The notes: generated by a model not told the origin, from the letters alone. A stretch of DNA of 64,000 nucleotides from Gari tellinella (GCA_922989275.2 OV277871.1:60471848-60535847), one strand, 5' to 3'. Positions 47,345-58,424 are shown, numbered from the stretch's first letter. A program made the numbers and translations.

Positions 47345-48396
47345 TTAATCATATTATATACGTGTTAACTTGAAAAGCACCAGGTTGTGGTGTCCAGTAT
47401 GTTGGGCAAACCGGTCGTCCCCTCAAAACTAGGTTTAATGAACATCCTCGTACTTGTAGAAACAAAAAACTGAGGAACTTTTTGTATCAACATTTTCGGA
47501 AATCTGGACATGGATTAGATTTTATTTCAATTCAACCTGTCGAACATATTACGTATGATAAAAATGCTACTAATAGTTTCAAATGTAAGGCTAGATTTAT
47601 AACGGAATTAAAATGGATTAAAAATTTACAGACACCCTTTCCTTTAGGCTTGAATGATAATATATACCAATCTGGCAATATTTCCAAAGAACCTTCTATT
47701 GATATTTTTCGATTTATTCTACACGCAACCGTAAATCTAGATCGCATGGTATTCGTATAAATGGAAATATTAAACGTAAATCACGTAAGTCGGTTTCTAT
47801 AACAGATTTGCATAATCTGCTGTTACTTTCTTGTAAACATAAAATGCTTTCTCGGCTTTCTTCGTTGTCATTGTCGTCTTTAAGAGATATTGACGACAAG
47901 GCTGATGGAATAATTTTACGCACAAATCCTCTGTATTATACTGCGGGTTTAATACAAAGTTATACTCAGCATGTTCTCAGACCTCATATTGATTCTTTAA
48001 ACGATCACAAAAGATATTTCATTAAGGTCCCTTTTATAAATAAAGGTATTGACTTCATAGATTTACAAAGTATTCTCCGAAACAAAAATGTGATGAATGC
48101 TATTCCAAATTATTTCAAAAATCTTGAACCACCTATTATTTGCTATAAGTATAATAAATCTGTAAGAGGGTTAATTTTTAACTACAATAAAGTTGTTTCT
48201 GATCTTAAAGTTCTCGAAAACACACCAGATACATGTGACTGTACCTCGTCTAAATTTTGTTACGCTCCAGTGGGTCATATAATAACAGGCAATTTTGATA
48301 TCATTAAAGATAAACGCATCAGAGCGCTTTTGAGTAAGGGACCTAAATTTAGATTACCTGCCTTAATTGATTTCGATACTTGCCGCAATCATATTT
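47345..48396 (+). pseudogene. Naiad endonuclease and linker (5' part of the ORF)
   Basis: The GIY-YIG domain would nick DNA for retrotransposition. It reads I-I-Y-V-L-T, TGA (47371-47373), then C-G-V-Q-Y-V-G-Q-T-G-R-P and R-F-N-E-H. That TGA stands where the PLE endonuclease normally has a Cys of its CCHH zinc site. The frame runs to ~47712, where a one-base loss (F-R-F then Y-S-T-R) shifts it; the new frame continues unbroken to 48396. It includes D-T-C-D-C-T-S-S-K-F-C-Y, the CxC linker, and ends D-T-C-R-N-H-I at the LINE junction. Upstream of 47345 the frame is broken (TAA TAG near 47326-47331), so the true N-terminus is unclear. TGA at a Cys position may be a selenocysteine codon rather than a lesion. 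Confidence 0.85.
48234..48242 (+). other. CxC linker motif of the permuted PLE
   Basis: TGT GAC TGT encodes Cys-Asp-Cys; a third Cys follows in S-K-F-C-Y. The motif joins endonuclease and RT in N-terminal-endonuclease PLEs and is the main reason for calling this element Naiad-type. Confidence 0.8.
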
Positions 48397-50567
48397 AAAA
48401 CGTAAAACTATGCGCGCACACAAAGTAAAGGAAAGTAAACGATTAAATAATTTAGCCAAAACCAATCCTCGTGAATTTTGGAAAACAATCAAGAAATCAT
48501 CAAACAATAAACAGCCACAAAGTAAAACACTCACAGTTGACGAACTATTTACTCATTTTAAATCTGTATTTGAAAATGAAGATGTTGAAAATCACGATAA
48601 TCACGATGTAGACCCAGACGAAGTATCAGATCACGATTTAGACATGGACATTTCAGAATCCGAATTACGAAAAGCAGTTTTCTGTCAAAAGAATAATAAA
48701 TCAGCCGGAATAGATAATTTAATCCCAGAATTATTCAAATGCTCGTACGATATTATAATGCCGTTCTTGTTAAAACTATACAACAGAGTTTTTAGAAATG
48801 GCGAATACCCTAAATCTTGGGGAGAAAGTATCATAGTGCCAATTTTCAAAAAAGGCGACATTAACGATGCCCAAAATTACAGAGGAATAACACTTATAAA
48901 CATTCTTGGAAAAATTTATTCGCAGATTTTACTAAACAGACTAGAAAAATGGTCCGAAATGTATGAAAAAATTCCCAATAATCAATTTGGGTTTCAAAAG
49001 AATAAATCTATCGTAGACTGCATTTTCATCTTTCATTCAATTATCTCAAAAGTTCTAGCATCAAAAGAAAAACTATACTGTGCATTCATTGACTATGAAA
49101 AGGCTTTTGATAAAATAGACAGGACTCTACTATGGCAGAAAATGATAAAGCAACGTGTTAGTTCAACATTTGTTCAGGCACTAAAATCAATGTACTCTGT
49201 AGTCAGGTTAAGTGTAAGGTATAATTCGGAATACTCGGACTTCATGGACTCAAATATAGGCGTAAAACAGGGGGACCCAAGCTCATCTCTCATCTTCATG
49301 ATGTACATTAATGACATTGATGAAAATATTAATGCAGACCTAGACGATTTATTTTGTTTGAATGAACTAAGGCTGTTCTTAATACTTTATGCAGATGATC
49401 AGGTAGTGTTTGCTAAATCCCCAGAATCCCTTCAATTACTTCTAAACGACATTGAAAACTACAGCAATAAATGGCGTTTAAAGATCAACATAAATAAAAC
49501 TAAAGTTATGATTTTCGAAAATGGTCGTCATACTAATAAAACATTTTATCTTTATAATACACCGTTAGAAACTGTGTTCTCCTTTAAATATCTTGGAGTC
49601 TACTTTTTCAAAAATGGTAGCTGGTACCGCAGTCAAAAATGTATAGCTGATCATGCAGCAATTGCCTTACACAATTTATTCAAAATATCTCAAAAATTGG
49701 AATTAACTATAACAGACAAATGTAAATTATTTGACTCACTTGTTGGGTCAATTTTAAACTTCAGCTCCGAAGTGTGGGGTTATCACAATGCCGCAAATAT
49801 TGAAGCTATTCACACAAAATTTATGAGAAGGATACTAGGTGTAAAAAAAATCTACAAATTTATCAGCTTTATATGGCGAACTAGGCAGAGTGCCTCTCAA
49901 AGTAATGCGTAAAATACGACTAATTAAATACTGGTCAAAAATATTAAAATTACCAGACAACTCATTAGTAAAAACTATTTATCACATGCTCAGAAATGAC
50001 GCTAATCAATCAAATAGTTATAACGGAAAAAACTGGGCTACACAAGTCAAAGACATTCTCGAGTCACATGGTCTTGGGGAGATATGGTTAAACCAATCTG
50101 AAATAGAAATTCCTATCAATTGCATAAAACAAAGACTTCTAGACACATTTCATCAAACTTGGTATTCTGACATAAACAACTCACCCAGGCTATCATGGTA
50201 CAGTGTTTATAAACATAATTTCACACAGGAATCCTACCTTAACTTTATAGTTGAAAAGAAATATAGAATATCTTACACTAGATTTCGAGTCTCATCCCAC
50301 AACTTAGCAATAGAAACTGGACGCTATAATAATACGCCTAGAGAAAATAGAATATGTACATTATGTTCTATGAACGTAGTCGAGAATGAATATCATTTCT
50401 TACTTGTCTGTCCATTCTATAGAGATCTTAGACTTAAGTTTATGAAACCTTATTACTGCAGATGGCCTAACATGATTAAATTTGAATCACTTATGTCGTC
50501 AAAATCATCTGTTGTTATTAAAAATATTGCTAAATATATATACATTGCTTGTCAACGAAGACCCTAG
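48397..50567 (+). pseudogene. LINE reverse transcriptase with one frameshift
   Basis: Same superfamily as the 2.7-kb LINE but a different lineage. In order: pre-RT segment (N-P-R-E-F-W-K-T-I-K), K-N-N-K-S-A-G, N-Y-R-G-I-T-L-I, palm motif A F-I-D-Y-E-K-A-F-D, G-V-K-Q-G-D-P, catalytic Y-A-D-D at ~49388-49399, and a zinc-binding tail C-T-L-C ... Y-H-F-L-L-V-C. One extra A in the A-run at ~49844-49851 shifts the frame; G-E-L-G-R-V-P-L-K-V in the second frame continues the alignment. No other stop. The endonuclease domain is lost by 5' truncation. Near-intact coding suggests a fairly recent insertion. A start codon at 48380 that reads partly in Naiad sequence is fortuitous. Confidence 0.9.
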
Positions 50568-50569
50568 TA

Positions 50570-51100
50570 TCAGTTTTTGCATTTCAATTTCATATGCAGC
50601 AGTTGTCATTCCTAGAATGTCATTACCCCTACACCATGTAATTGTATTGTCTAACACAGTCACTATAACAGTAAGTCCTATGTGCAAACCGCCAGCCCGA
50701 TGTATAGCGACGGTTATAACTTATAAGTACCTACATTGTATACAGGTCGAACTATGCTTGTTGATACATTTATGTGCCCTATTTATTTGTAGCAGTCAAA
50801 ACTGTGTCAGGCGACCAATCGACGAATGTTAATTAAGACAGGCTACTGCTTTGCACGGGTCGGAAGTAAAGTACAAATCTCCTTCTGGGAGTGTTGATAC
50901 ATTACATCCGCTCTGGGCTAAGCAGTCACCTATATCAAAGTCGTACAGTGAGTATGGTGTTTGATAAACGCTTGATGCAGGTTTGACTGTAATTATATTG
51001 TAAATATGTTAGTTTCTTGCCAGTTAAAACATTGTATATGCGGAATTATCTGTAAAATTCGAATGTCGATGTAAGGAGGCATGACTGTATTTTGAAGTTT
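50570..51100. other. LINE 3' region without coding features
   Basis: Follows the LINE stop. Short frames (e.g. 50482-50832) overlap the RT end in another frame and are not supported. No repeat assigned. Confidence 0.45.
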
Positions 51101-51104
51101 TCGT

Positions 51105-51310
51105 GACCAAGTCACGTGATACTAATCGCATAGTAACTATAGTAAAACGCCCAGATTGTAGCACGTGACAATTGGCGGGATTCATATACTGTCAACCAAT
51201 GACATTATATCACGTGAGCGTAAACAAACGGAACATATATTGGTATAATTTTCCGGGGCCAAGTCACGTGATACTAGACGTAACACGTGACAGCTGGCGG
51301 GAAACTACGA
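51105..51310 (+). promoter_or_regulatory. Cluster of CACGTG and GGCGGGA motifs
   Basis: CACGTGA or its complement occurs at ~51113, 51163, 51211, 51264 and 51286. GGCGGGA (E2F-half-site-like) follows two of them at ~51174 and ~51297. The module gtcacgtgatact ... cacgtgaca(a/g)(t/c)tggcggga is present twice, so part of the clustering comes from duplication. It could be a promoter brought in by a nested insertion, or chance within repeat DNA. Confidence 0.35.
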
Positions 51311-51326
51311 CCCGCACATTCGTAAG

Positions 51327-51381
51327 CCGACATCCAATGAAAATATATCAACACTGTTGACATGATTTCATTGGATGTCGG
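51327..51381. repeat. 16-bp perfect inverted repeat
   Basis: CCGACATCCAATGAAA at 51327-51342 and TTTCATTGGATGTCGG at 51366-51381, loop 23 bp. Adjacent to the E-box cluster. Confidence 0.8.
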
Positions 51382-51891
51382 CGGCAGTACATTCTTACGT
51401 ACACGTATAGTTATACAGTCAATCCTCTTTGCAGCGATAGTTTCGATACTTGTTATATGGGATGTTGAATTAACGTTACTGATATATCGGACTTTTGAAA
51501 CACTCAAAATTGAACTAAGCGATTACTGCATGACGCAAATTAACATGTGTATTAGTAATCTCTAAAACAGACAAATACTTGTGGTGGAGTGAAAGCGATA
51601 CAGAAGGCTATAGCAGTAGCTTTCTGTGTGGTTTTAACTCAACAGTAAGTAACCATAGAGCTTCCAAATAAGCCGTTTTAATACTTACAAGTTTACTACA
51701 AGACTAAATTAACAATAAAACTAATTACCATTGATTTTTGACTAACTATAATTTGATGAATTATTCATGCTTCTCTGATAAACTGTAATTTGTATGTGTA
51801 ATTTACATGTTCACTCCAGTGACACTGGATGGCTAGAAGTAGCTACTTTGTACTTAATGCCAATAAAATATATTGTATTGTATTGTATTGT

Positions 51892-53566
51892 ATATTTCGG
51901 AAGCTTTGAATAATTATAGTACCAACTGGTGCCGAAGAGAACATGCTGAAAATGACGCTCTTTCAAAATGGAAAGAGTTAATTTTTGATATTATCGATAC
52001 CCGGATTTCGTTCTATTTATCCAATAACCATCTTTTACCACCTAAACCTAAATTTAACATTCGTCACTTAAAGAAGGGCATACAAGACTTTCATTCCAAA
52101 TATGTACTCGTTCCTACAGACAAAGCATCCAATAATGTGATAATTGTATGACGATTACATTATGTTGATACTTTAAACAAGGAACTTGTAAATACCAATT
52201 CCTACATATCAACCAATTTTACGGAACGTAATGTAGTATCTGATCATCTTGATACATGTGTACAATTAAAAGCTGAAGTCAATATTGCATGTCACAAACT
52301 TCCTACAAAGTACTGGATACCAAACCTCCACAAAACTCCATATAAGTATCGTTTTATTGCTAATTCAAGTGCATGTACTACTACTAAGCTTTCCAAACTT
52401 TTGACATCGTCTTTAATTAAAATCAAGGAACATGTTCAAAGGTATTGTGCAAAGACTTACGAAAATTCTGGACTTAATCAGTTTTGGTCTATCAAAAACA
52501 CGAATGAAGTATTGACGAAGCTTGAAAATAGAAAATACCAAGCTTGCAATATAAGTACTTATGACTTTTCAACACTATATACTACCTTACCTCATAATTT
52601 AATAAAAGCTAAACTTATACAACTTATTGAAAAGACTTTTGCCAGAGAAAGGAAACTATTGCTGGCGTGTAATACTGATCGTCATTTTTTACAAATGACA
52701 CGGTTAAGCATTACACTATGTGGACTTGCACCGATGTTTGTAAATCACTATCATTTCTTCTGGATAATATTTATGTACGTTTTGGGAGTACCATATACCT
52801 ATTTTTGTACTGTTATGAGAGGGACTTTATGCTAAGTCTAAAACCTGATACACAGCCAGATATGATCGAAGCCTTTAACAATACATCGCGCTATCTAGAT
52901 GATATTTTTAATATAGACAACCCATTTTTTGATACGTCGTTTCCTTTTATTTACCCAAAAGAACTACGCCTTAATAAAACAAATGAGTCAAATTTGTCGG
53001 CACCATTTTTAGATTTAGATCTTTTAATAAATAACGGAATTGTTTCTTCTAAGATTTACGATAAACGAGATGATTTTGATTTTAGTATTGTAAATTATCC
53101 TCATCTAGATGGCGATGTTCCCCGTTCTACATCTTACGGGGTTTATATCTCACAACTTATTCGTTTTGCTAGGGTCTGTACCTCGGTTGAGGACTTCAAC
53201 ATTCGTAATAAAACTATTACTGAAAAGCTTCTTAAACAGGGGTACAGATTTCATAAACTTCGTAAAACATTTTCTAAATTCTTTTATAGAAATCGTCCTC
53301 TCATTAACAAGTATAAATGTAACTTAAAGTCTTTTCTGCGGCAAGGTATTTCACATCCGGAGTTTTATGGTGATGTTATTTACAAACTTCGTAAGATTCT
53401 TGGACATATTCATTTTCAAAACCTGTTTGTGAAACGTATTAGATTTTTCCTCAAAAAAGATTATGATCCAACTATATTGCTGCGCACTTCACGTTTGGTT
53501 ATCGATCAATCTACAATTGATAACCATGCTTTCCTCTTTGGTTGTGCGACGACAGACAAGGCTTAG
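51892..53566 (+). pseudogene. Naiad reverse transcriptase (3' part of the ORF)
   Basis: Penelope-type RT, related to telomerase RT. After the LINE it resumes with S-E-A-L-N-N-Y. K-Y-V-L-V-P-T-D-K-A-S-N-N-V-I-I-V leads to TGA (52149-52151) where relatives have Cys, then R-L-H-Y-V-D. K-Y-W-I-P-N-L-H-K-T-P-Y-K and the motif A region Y-D-F-S-T-L-Y-T-T-L-P-H are intact. One T is missing in the T-run at ~52685-52690, shifting frame before T-N-D-T-V-K-H-Y. About 18 residues expected after F-G-S-T-I-Y, the conserved G-I-P-M-G-x-N-C-A-P-L region, are deleted near 52790-52800. The catalytic R-Y-L-D-D-I-F is present (~52891-52911). The C-terminal thumb runs to TAG 53564-53566. The copy is dead because of the deletion and shifts. 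Confidence 0.88.
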
Positions 53567-53631
53567 CACTACATGATGATGTATCTCAAAAGCCGTCCTT
53601 AACCGGGAGAGTTATGTCGGATTTTCGTGCT
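53565..53631 (+). promoter_or_regulatory. Candidate SECIS element at the Naiad stop codon
   Basis: Basal stem AGCAC (53565-53569) pairs with GTGCT (53627-53631). An internal loop precedes ATGA (53573-53576). TGAT and GGAT (53619-53622) can form the U-U, G-A, A-G quartet of SECIS cores. Helix II pairs 53578-53587 with 53609-53618 (ten positions, one U-U mismatch, two G-U). An unpaired AAAA follows at 53588-53591, then a mini-stem CCG/CGG (53593-53595; 53602-53605 region) capping the loop, as in form 2 SECIS. The 10-nt distance from quartet to the A-run is typical. It overlaps the TAG stop, an unusually close position. Hand-folded only. Confidence 0.5.
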
Positions 53632-54108
53632 TTGTTTGTTTTTTTCCCTCCCTCTCTGTCGTACGCTGAACCCATCCATGTCTTACAGTTACTCGTGACT
53701 ACAGACTAGTCGCTTGAGTACAATTTGACCGTTGCCACAGTGGGTTATTTTTAGCACGGGCTTGAATGTTAAATTCTTTCCCGTGTTACTAATAATCTTG
53801 TCATAGATTTTTTGTTAGATGTTTTACATGTATTTACTTACTGTGTTGGCGGTATTTTTGATTGTAAGGTTTTGGAACAGGGTTTATATTTTATGTACAC
53901 TGTTTGTCTTTATAGGTGAATATAGGAGATAAGAGTGAGGTTGGGCGCCCCTAAACCCAGGTTTAACCCCCCAGTGGTTGTTAATGGTTAATTTATAATT
54001 AATTATTGATTGCTGCTGACCGTACCAAGGCGGGCTCCTATATTCACTTAGCTTTATGTTTGTCTTGCGTGTTGTTTTCTATTTAGTGTGTAGATGAAGG
54101 AATGGTAT

Positions 54109-54165
54109 TGCGTGTGTGTGTGTGTTTGTTGTGGTATGACTGTGTATGTGTGTGTTCTGCTTGAG
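54109..54165. repeat. (GT)n microsatellite
   Basis: tgcgtgtgtgtgtgtgtttg and gtatgtgtgtgttctg. Possible original target of the Naiad-type element. Confidence 0.8.
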
Positions 54166-54264
54166 AGGTGGGTGTATTGTTTGTGTTACGTTTCCTGCTT
54201 GAGTCTTTCGTATTTATTTGTACAGTTTCTTTCACGCACATTGAGAACAATTTGGTCATACAAA

Positions 54265-54475
54265 GATTTTGAACGCAAACGCATTGCACTAAATGTAGGA
54301 AATTACAACGTTTTGAAATGTTAAACTTTCTATTCTAATCTGAGTGGCAAACAGTTTGGAGTTTGATCAGACACCGGGTAACCAAAACTCAAAACTTGCA
54401 TTGGAAGTAATACTTTAAGAGTAAACGCATTTGTTTGGAATGAAGAAAGTCTTCACCACTGTTACAGTGCACACT
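54265..54475. mobile_element. Family A MITE, left end decayed
   Basis: acgcaaacgcattgcactaa atgtagg, gagtggcaaacagtttggag, a core with a truncated right arm, then gtaaacgcatttgtttggaa and gtcttcaccactg followed by tta. Confidence 0.65.
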
Positions 54476-54626
54476 TTTGTCATTGGGCATGGCACTTTGT
54501 GTCTTCTATTTGAGCTCAATTGCGTCTACTGTTGCATGCACATATCACGGTTCCAGGTAAGAGGAAGTAAACTGAACAAATCCAACATTTTCTTACTCAT
54601 TTCAGCATCAAATTGTATGTTGTTAC

Positions 54627-54664
54627 TACTCATTATAATCGTCTAGAAGAGACGATTTTAATGA
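54627..54664. repeat. Small palindrome around an XbaI-like TCTAGA
   Basis: CTCATTATAATCGTC TAGAA GACGATTTTAATGAG-type hairpin, 15-16-bp arms with one mismatch. Flanks relate it to the 58.98 and 59.36 kb segments (gagacgattctaatgag). Confidence 0.65.
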
Positions 54665-54669
54665 GTAGC

Positions 54670-56785
54670 GACATCATAAAGTGTTGTGCAGAAACTTAGT
54701 TTCGAAATACCCCCCTTAGCTGGAGCTCTGCGTGTATAATGTTTGTCCTGCATTCAATTTTGAAGAAACCGTATGATGAGAGTCGAACAGATGTGAGACA
54801 GATTAAGATACACGTATACTTGCAGTCTGATCTTGATTAAAAAAAATTGCAACAATCACTCATGTCAAAGTCGAAAAATAATGTTTTATCCACTTACTCA
54901 ATAAATACGAATTTTTACGCCTTTGGTAGATTCTTACACTGAAGAAAATAGTTTCGCTTTATACAGTTATGAATATGTACCAAATGAAAACATGTATATT
55001 TTTTCAACCTAGTAAGTGGTAGCTTAAAGCAGTCTAACAGTAAAACAGAACGAGCCTTAATGCGCTTTCTGCTTTATTGCAAGCCTGTTTCAAGTTGTTA
55101 CCTATCTTGAAAACTATAAACAGGCGGGTTAAAGACCTAAAGAGAAAGACAACAAATCAATAGCAATGATTTACCATTGCAACACTAAGATAGGCAAAAC
55201 ATTGATAATTGCTGTGAGTTTTGCCTTATTAGTGTACCTAGCCTGTATTATCCAATTTGTAGAGTGCACTTCCGTAGGACATTGTTTCATGTGCTAAATT
55301 CACTTTGCAATTACCTCACACTAAGCAAGCTATGTAAGATGCGGGTAGTGCTTGTTAAAAGGAGAATAAAGAGCTAGATTCACCAACTGCGTATTTCCGC
55401 CCTGTGATTTTTCAAATCACAATCTCATATAATTGCCATAAACCTACTATTGTCATAAAATATGACCTATTATCTATACGTAAAAGGTGTAATACTACCA
55501 AAATATTTTTTTCTATTTATAGAAAAAATGTGATCTTTACCATCTATAAAAGCGAAATGGCCATTTTTAGGGCATTTTTTGTAATATTTTCCTAAAATTA
55601 AATATGAAGAGCCACATGCGACACCTATTCCTTTTCAGACAATGATGTCAAAAGTATTGTGAAGTGAATATTGAAATATGGTGGTGTCGCATCTAGCTCT
55701 TCATATCTAAGAAAAATGATTTCTGATCCTGGTGGTGTTAACCAAGAATCGACTATCAATTGATGGTAATCGACTTTTTGGCGTTAAATAAGTATAAATG
55801 TTGTTATTAACCCCACTGAGTTGTAATTTTGATATAAAGCACTAATAAAACATCACGAAAATCCCGTGACAAAGGTCCAATAATTTCTCCTGACATCAGA
55901 CTTCGTATCCGAATCATTCCTATCCGAACTTATGAAAGTTAGATAAGAGAAGTATCGTCGTATTTACGTGTGTAGCTCAATTATTTGTAAAGCATTGGAT
56001 TATAAATAAATAAACAATTGAACAAAATAAATGTAGATCTAACATCACGTAGAAAACATAACCTGTGTGTACGAAAACATTACTGTTCATCAACATCTAG
56101 TAAAACTTGAACCGAATCCGGCGTAACGAATTACCGGAATACGCATACTCTAAAAACCTCAAAATGACTGAATCGTTTCCCCGTCTTTTCGAACGCTTCG
56201 CTCGCAAACATTCATCACAAAAAATTAGTTATGCGTACGTTTGGGGATAAAACAGTCACAGCCGACCACCACAAAGTTGTGTTGTTGATTTTTATATACG
56301 ATACCTTATATTTTCGGTGGGTATTTGGTGTGATGTTTTTGTTTTCGGTATGGCGAAGAAGGTAAATAACTCGCTCTAGAAAGCGAGATGTGATCATAGA
56401 AAACAAACGTTTTCCTGGAATAATTTGGATCCTTTGCCGACAGTGTGTAAAGTACTGTAGGTAGGTGTAATGTATTGTATTTTCAACAGATTTGTAGCAA
56501 TTGTGCACCATATAAAGTTGTAAAGTAAACATCATGTTCAAGTTGCTACAGACGCGATGCTGACGTCAGAAAGCCAATTTTTTACAATAGGTAGATAAAC
56601 GATTACAACGATTACAAATAAATTGAAATTGATCCAAATGTTTGGTATTATACATACTTATTTATGTTTATTGACAGTATTTACATACTTGAGAGGAATT
56701 AAAGAATACGAATACTCAGCGTGATAAACGTTGCTTTTGGACTCAAACGTTTTGTATCTACTTTGCAGAACGGAACGTAAGCAGC
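54670..56785. other. Non-coding block with a family C hairpin
   Basis: The hairpin at 55011-55110 (taagtggtagcttaaagcag ... gctttattgcaagcctgttt caag) is family C. 55390-55610 and 55600-55720 share a gcgacacc/ggtgtcgc inverted segment (gaagagccacatgcgacacc; ggtggtgtcgcatctagctc). A 108-codon minus-strand frame at 56215-56541 has no recognisable motif. No gene is supported. Confidence 0.5.
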
Positions 56786-56787
56786 TC

Positions 56788-56852
56788 GGCGTGGTCCAGT
56801 GGTTACGTCCTTGGTTTGTGACGCGGACAACCCCGGTTCAATTATAGGTAGA
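56788..56852 (+). repeat. tRNA-like relic
   Basis: A-box-like TGGTCCAGTGGTTACG, then a loop with GTG, then a degraded B box GGTTCAATTAT. No pairing acceptor stem. Old SINE head or tRNA pseudogene. Confidence 0.45.
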
Positions 56853-56854
56853 GG

Positions 56855-58420
56855 CAATTCTTTTTTTTTAATTTTTTTGTAGTTTGTTTTTTCATTGATT
56901 GCTATCGTTGATTTGAGCGCAATCAATTCCGTTTTGATCTAAGCAATTATATGTTATACATATGAACATTTATAGATCTACATTATATGAGCATATCACA
57001 GGATTAAAGTCAAGAAAATCATTGATCCTATACTAACTTGCGTCATAGGTCTACTCTTGTCATTAAACTTAATAGATATCTAGATCTATAGCTTAATACT
57101 TATACTAGATCTACATGTAAATATTAAAGTATGAAAATAAAAACCATAGTTTTATTTGCTTTATTTATCATTTTTTAAACTGATGTTAAATGGAGATTAG
57201 ATTAGATAAAGTAAAATAAAACTAATCTAAACGTTTCTTTTGTTGTGAAAATAGAAGGTAATTAAATCAATTTAATATGCCAATGGTTAGTCTATTGCAA
57301 ATAATTGATTACAATTAGATCTAGATCTAGTTTACTTTAACACAGTCGACTTAAGCGACGAGTATACCGGTGACCTGTGAGGAGTCATACACTTAATGTC
57401 TTATGCAAACAGTAAAGATCCAGATCCACTTATTATAAATGCGAGTTCCAGACATCGCGGTTTCACTGTATAAGTTTGTGTACTATAGCGCGAGAGTTTT
57501 CAGTGACATGATGTCAATTTCAAGTGTCAACTTTTAGGGTCAATTGAGTAAAACTTTGTCAGATTACATGTATGTATTTTTTCTTTCTTATATTGGATCT
57601 AGACTGGAAATAAATTCGTTACACGGCATTCCGGCAGGGTGTCGAAATACCGTGTAACTAATAATATACATTTTGAGTTTTTGACAGACGTCTGATGACT
57701 GATCAGCGTCGTCTTGTTAGCGTCTGCATGTTTACATCAGCACATTATTGTAATGTGCGGGTCCGTGTTATTTTCTGTTTAAAGGATAGCGACGAAACTT
57801 GATGTGTAGTATGAACTCGTCTAAATGATTATAGTATTGATATAAATAATGATAAAGCATGATATAATGTATTAATCTTCCAGACACCAATCAATGATAA
57901 TTATTCAATACTGTTCCATTACGGGTACGGGGAAACTTGATTTTAGAACTTCTACGCATCTTTTTCGCGCATGGAAACAGTTCGTCCTAGAGGGCAATAG
58001 TTAAAACTATTGCCCCCGGATTAGGCAACGTCAGAACAGCACAGTAAAACAGTCAAAAATAACGAATTACAAGTTATATAGAGCATTAGGTAATAAAACA
58101 AATTATGTTAGTGTACATATGATTTATACTCACCTGTTCACGTCCATATGTTAAATCCTTCGTTTTTTATGCTGTTGAATAACTGGTTGCCATGGCAACA
58201 ATCTTTAATGTGTGAATGAAATATTACCATTTTCTAAGGAATGACCACTTACTCTATTCAAACAAACATTTTCATCAAATTCTGGTATTGGGCCAATTTT
58301 GACCCTTCGTGAACCTTGTTCAAATTTTTAGACGTGATCGATGCTCCAGTTCAGTGGGGGGGGGGTATTTCAAGAATGAACTCTTTATTTGTGCATAAAC
58401 CCTATGGTGTAACTACCCAT
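56855..58420. other. Non-coding stretch with small palindromes
   Basis: GTTACACGG ... CCGTGTAAC at 57619-57654 and GGGCAATAGTT/AACTATTGCCC at about 57992-58015. Very AT-rich between 57000 and 57350. No gene is seen. Confidence 0.5.
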
Positions 58421-58424
58421 TAAA

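Larger units (their letters stand above)
48397..51891 (+). mobile_element. 5'-truncated LINE inserted in the Naiad ORF, 6-bp target duplication
   Basis: ATATTT occurs at 48391-48396 and 51892-51897. Removing the intervening 3495 bp and one repeat reads C-R-N-H-I-S-E-A-L-N across the join without a frame change. The insert starts inside the region before the RT domain and ends ccaataaaatatattgtatt with (ATTGT)n, a microsatellite tail as in many LINEs. The ~1.3 kb between the ORF end and the tail is long for such a 3' UTR and may include further insertions. Confidence 0.92.
47290..54100 (+). mobile_element. Naiad-type Penelope-like retroelement, split by a LINE
   Basis: Order on the plus strand: GIY-YIG endonuclease (~47345-47690), linker with a C-D-C motif (48234-48242), then reverse transcriptase (51898-53566). 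This N-terminal endonuclease plus CxC linker plus RT order is the published hallmark of the Naiad/Chlamys PLE clade; canonical PLEs have the endonuclease last. A 3.5-kb LINE sits between linker and RT. The 3' region ends near a (GT)n tract at ~54109, consistent with the reported bias of these elements for microsatellites. A 13-bp inverted repeat (GTGAATATAGGAG at 53916-53928; complement at 54035-54047) lies in the 3' region. Outer boundaries are approximate. Confidence 0.85.

Noticed and set aside
48380..48396. Start codon for the LINE ORF at 48380
   Set aside because: These bases belong to the Naiad element; the LINE begins at 48397, so the upstream ATG is an accident of the junction.
56215..56541. 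108-codon minus-strand gene
   Set aside because: No recognisable domain or signal, and the length is within what AT-rich non-coding DNA gives by chance.
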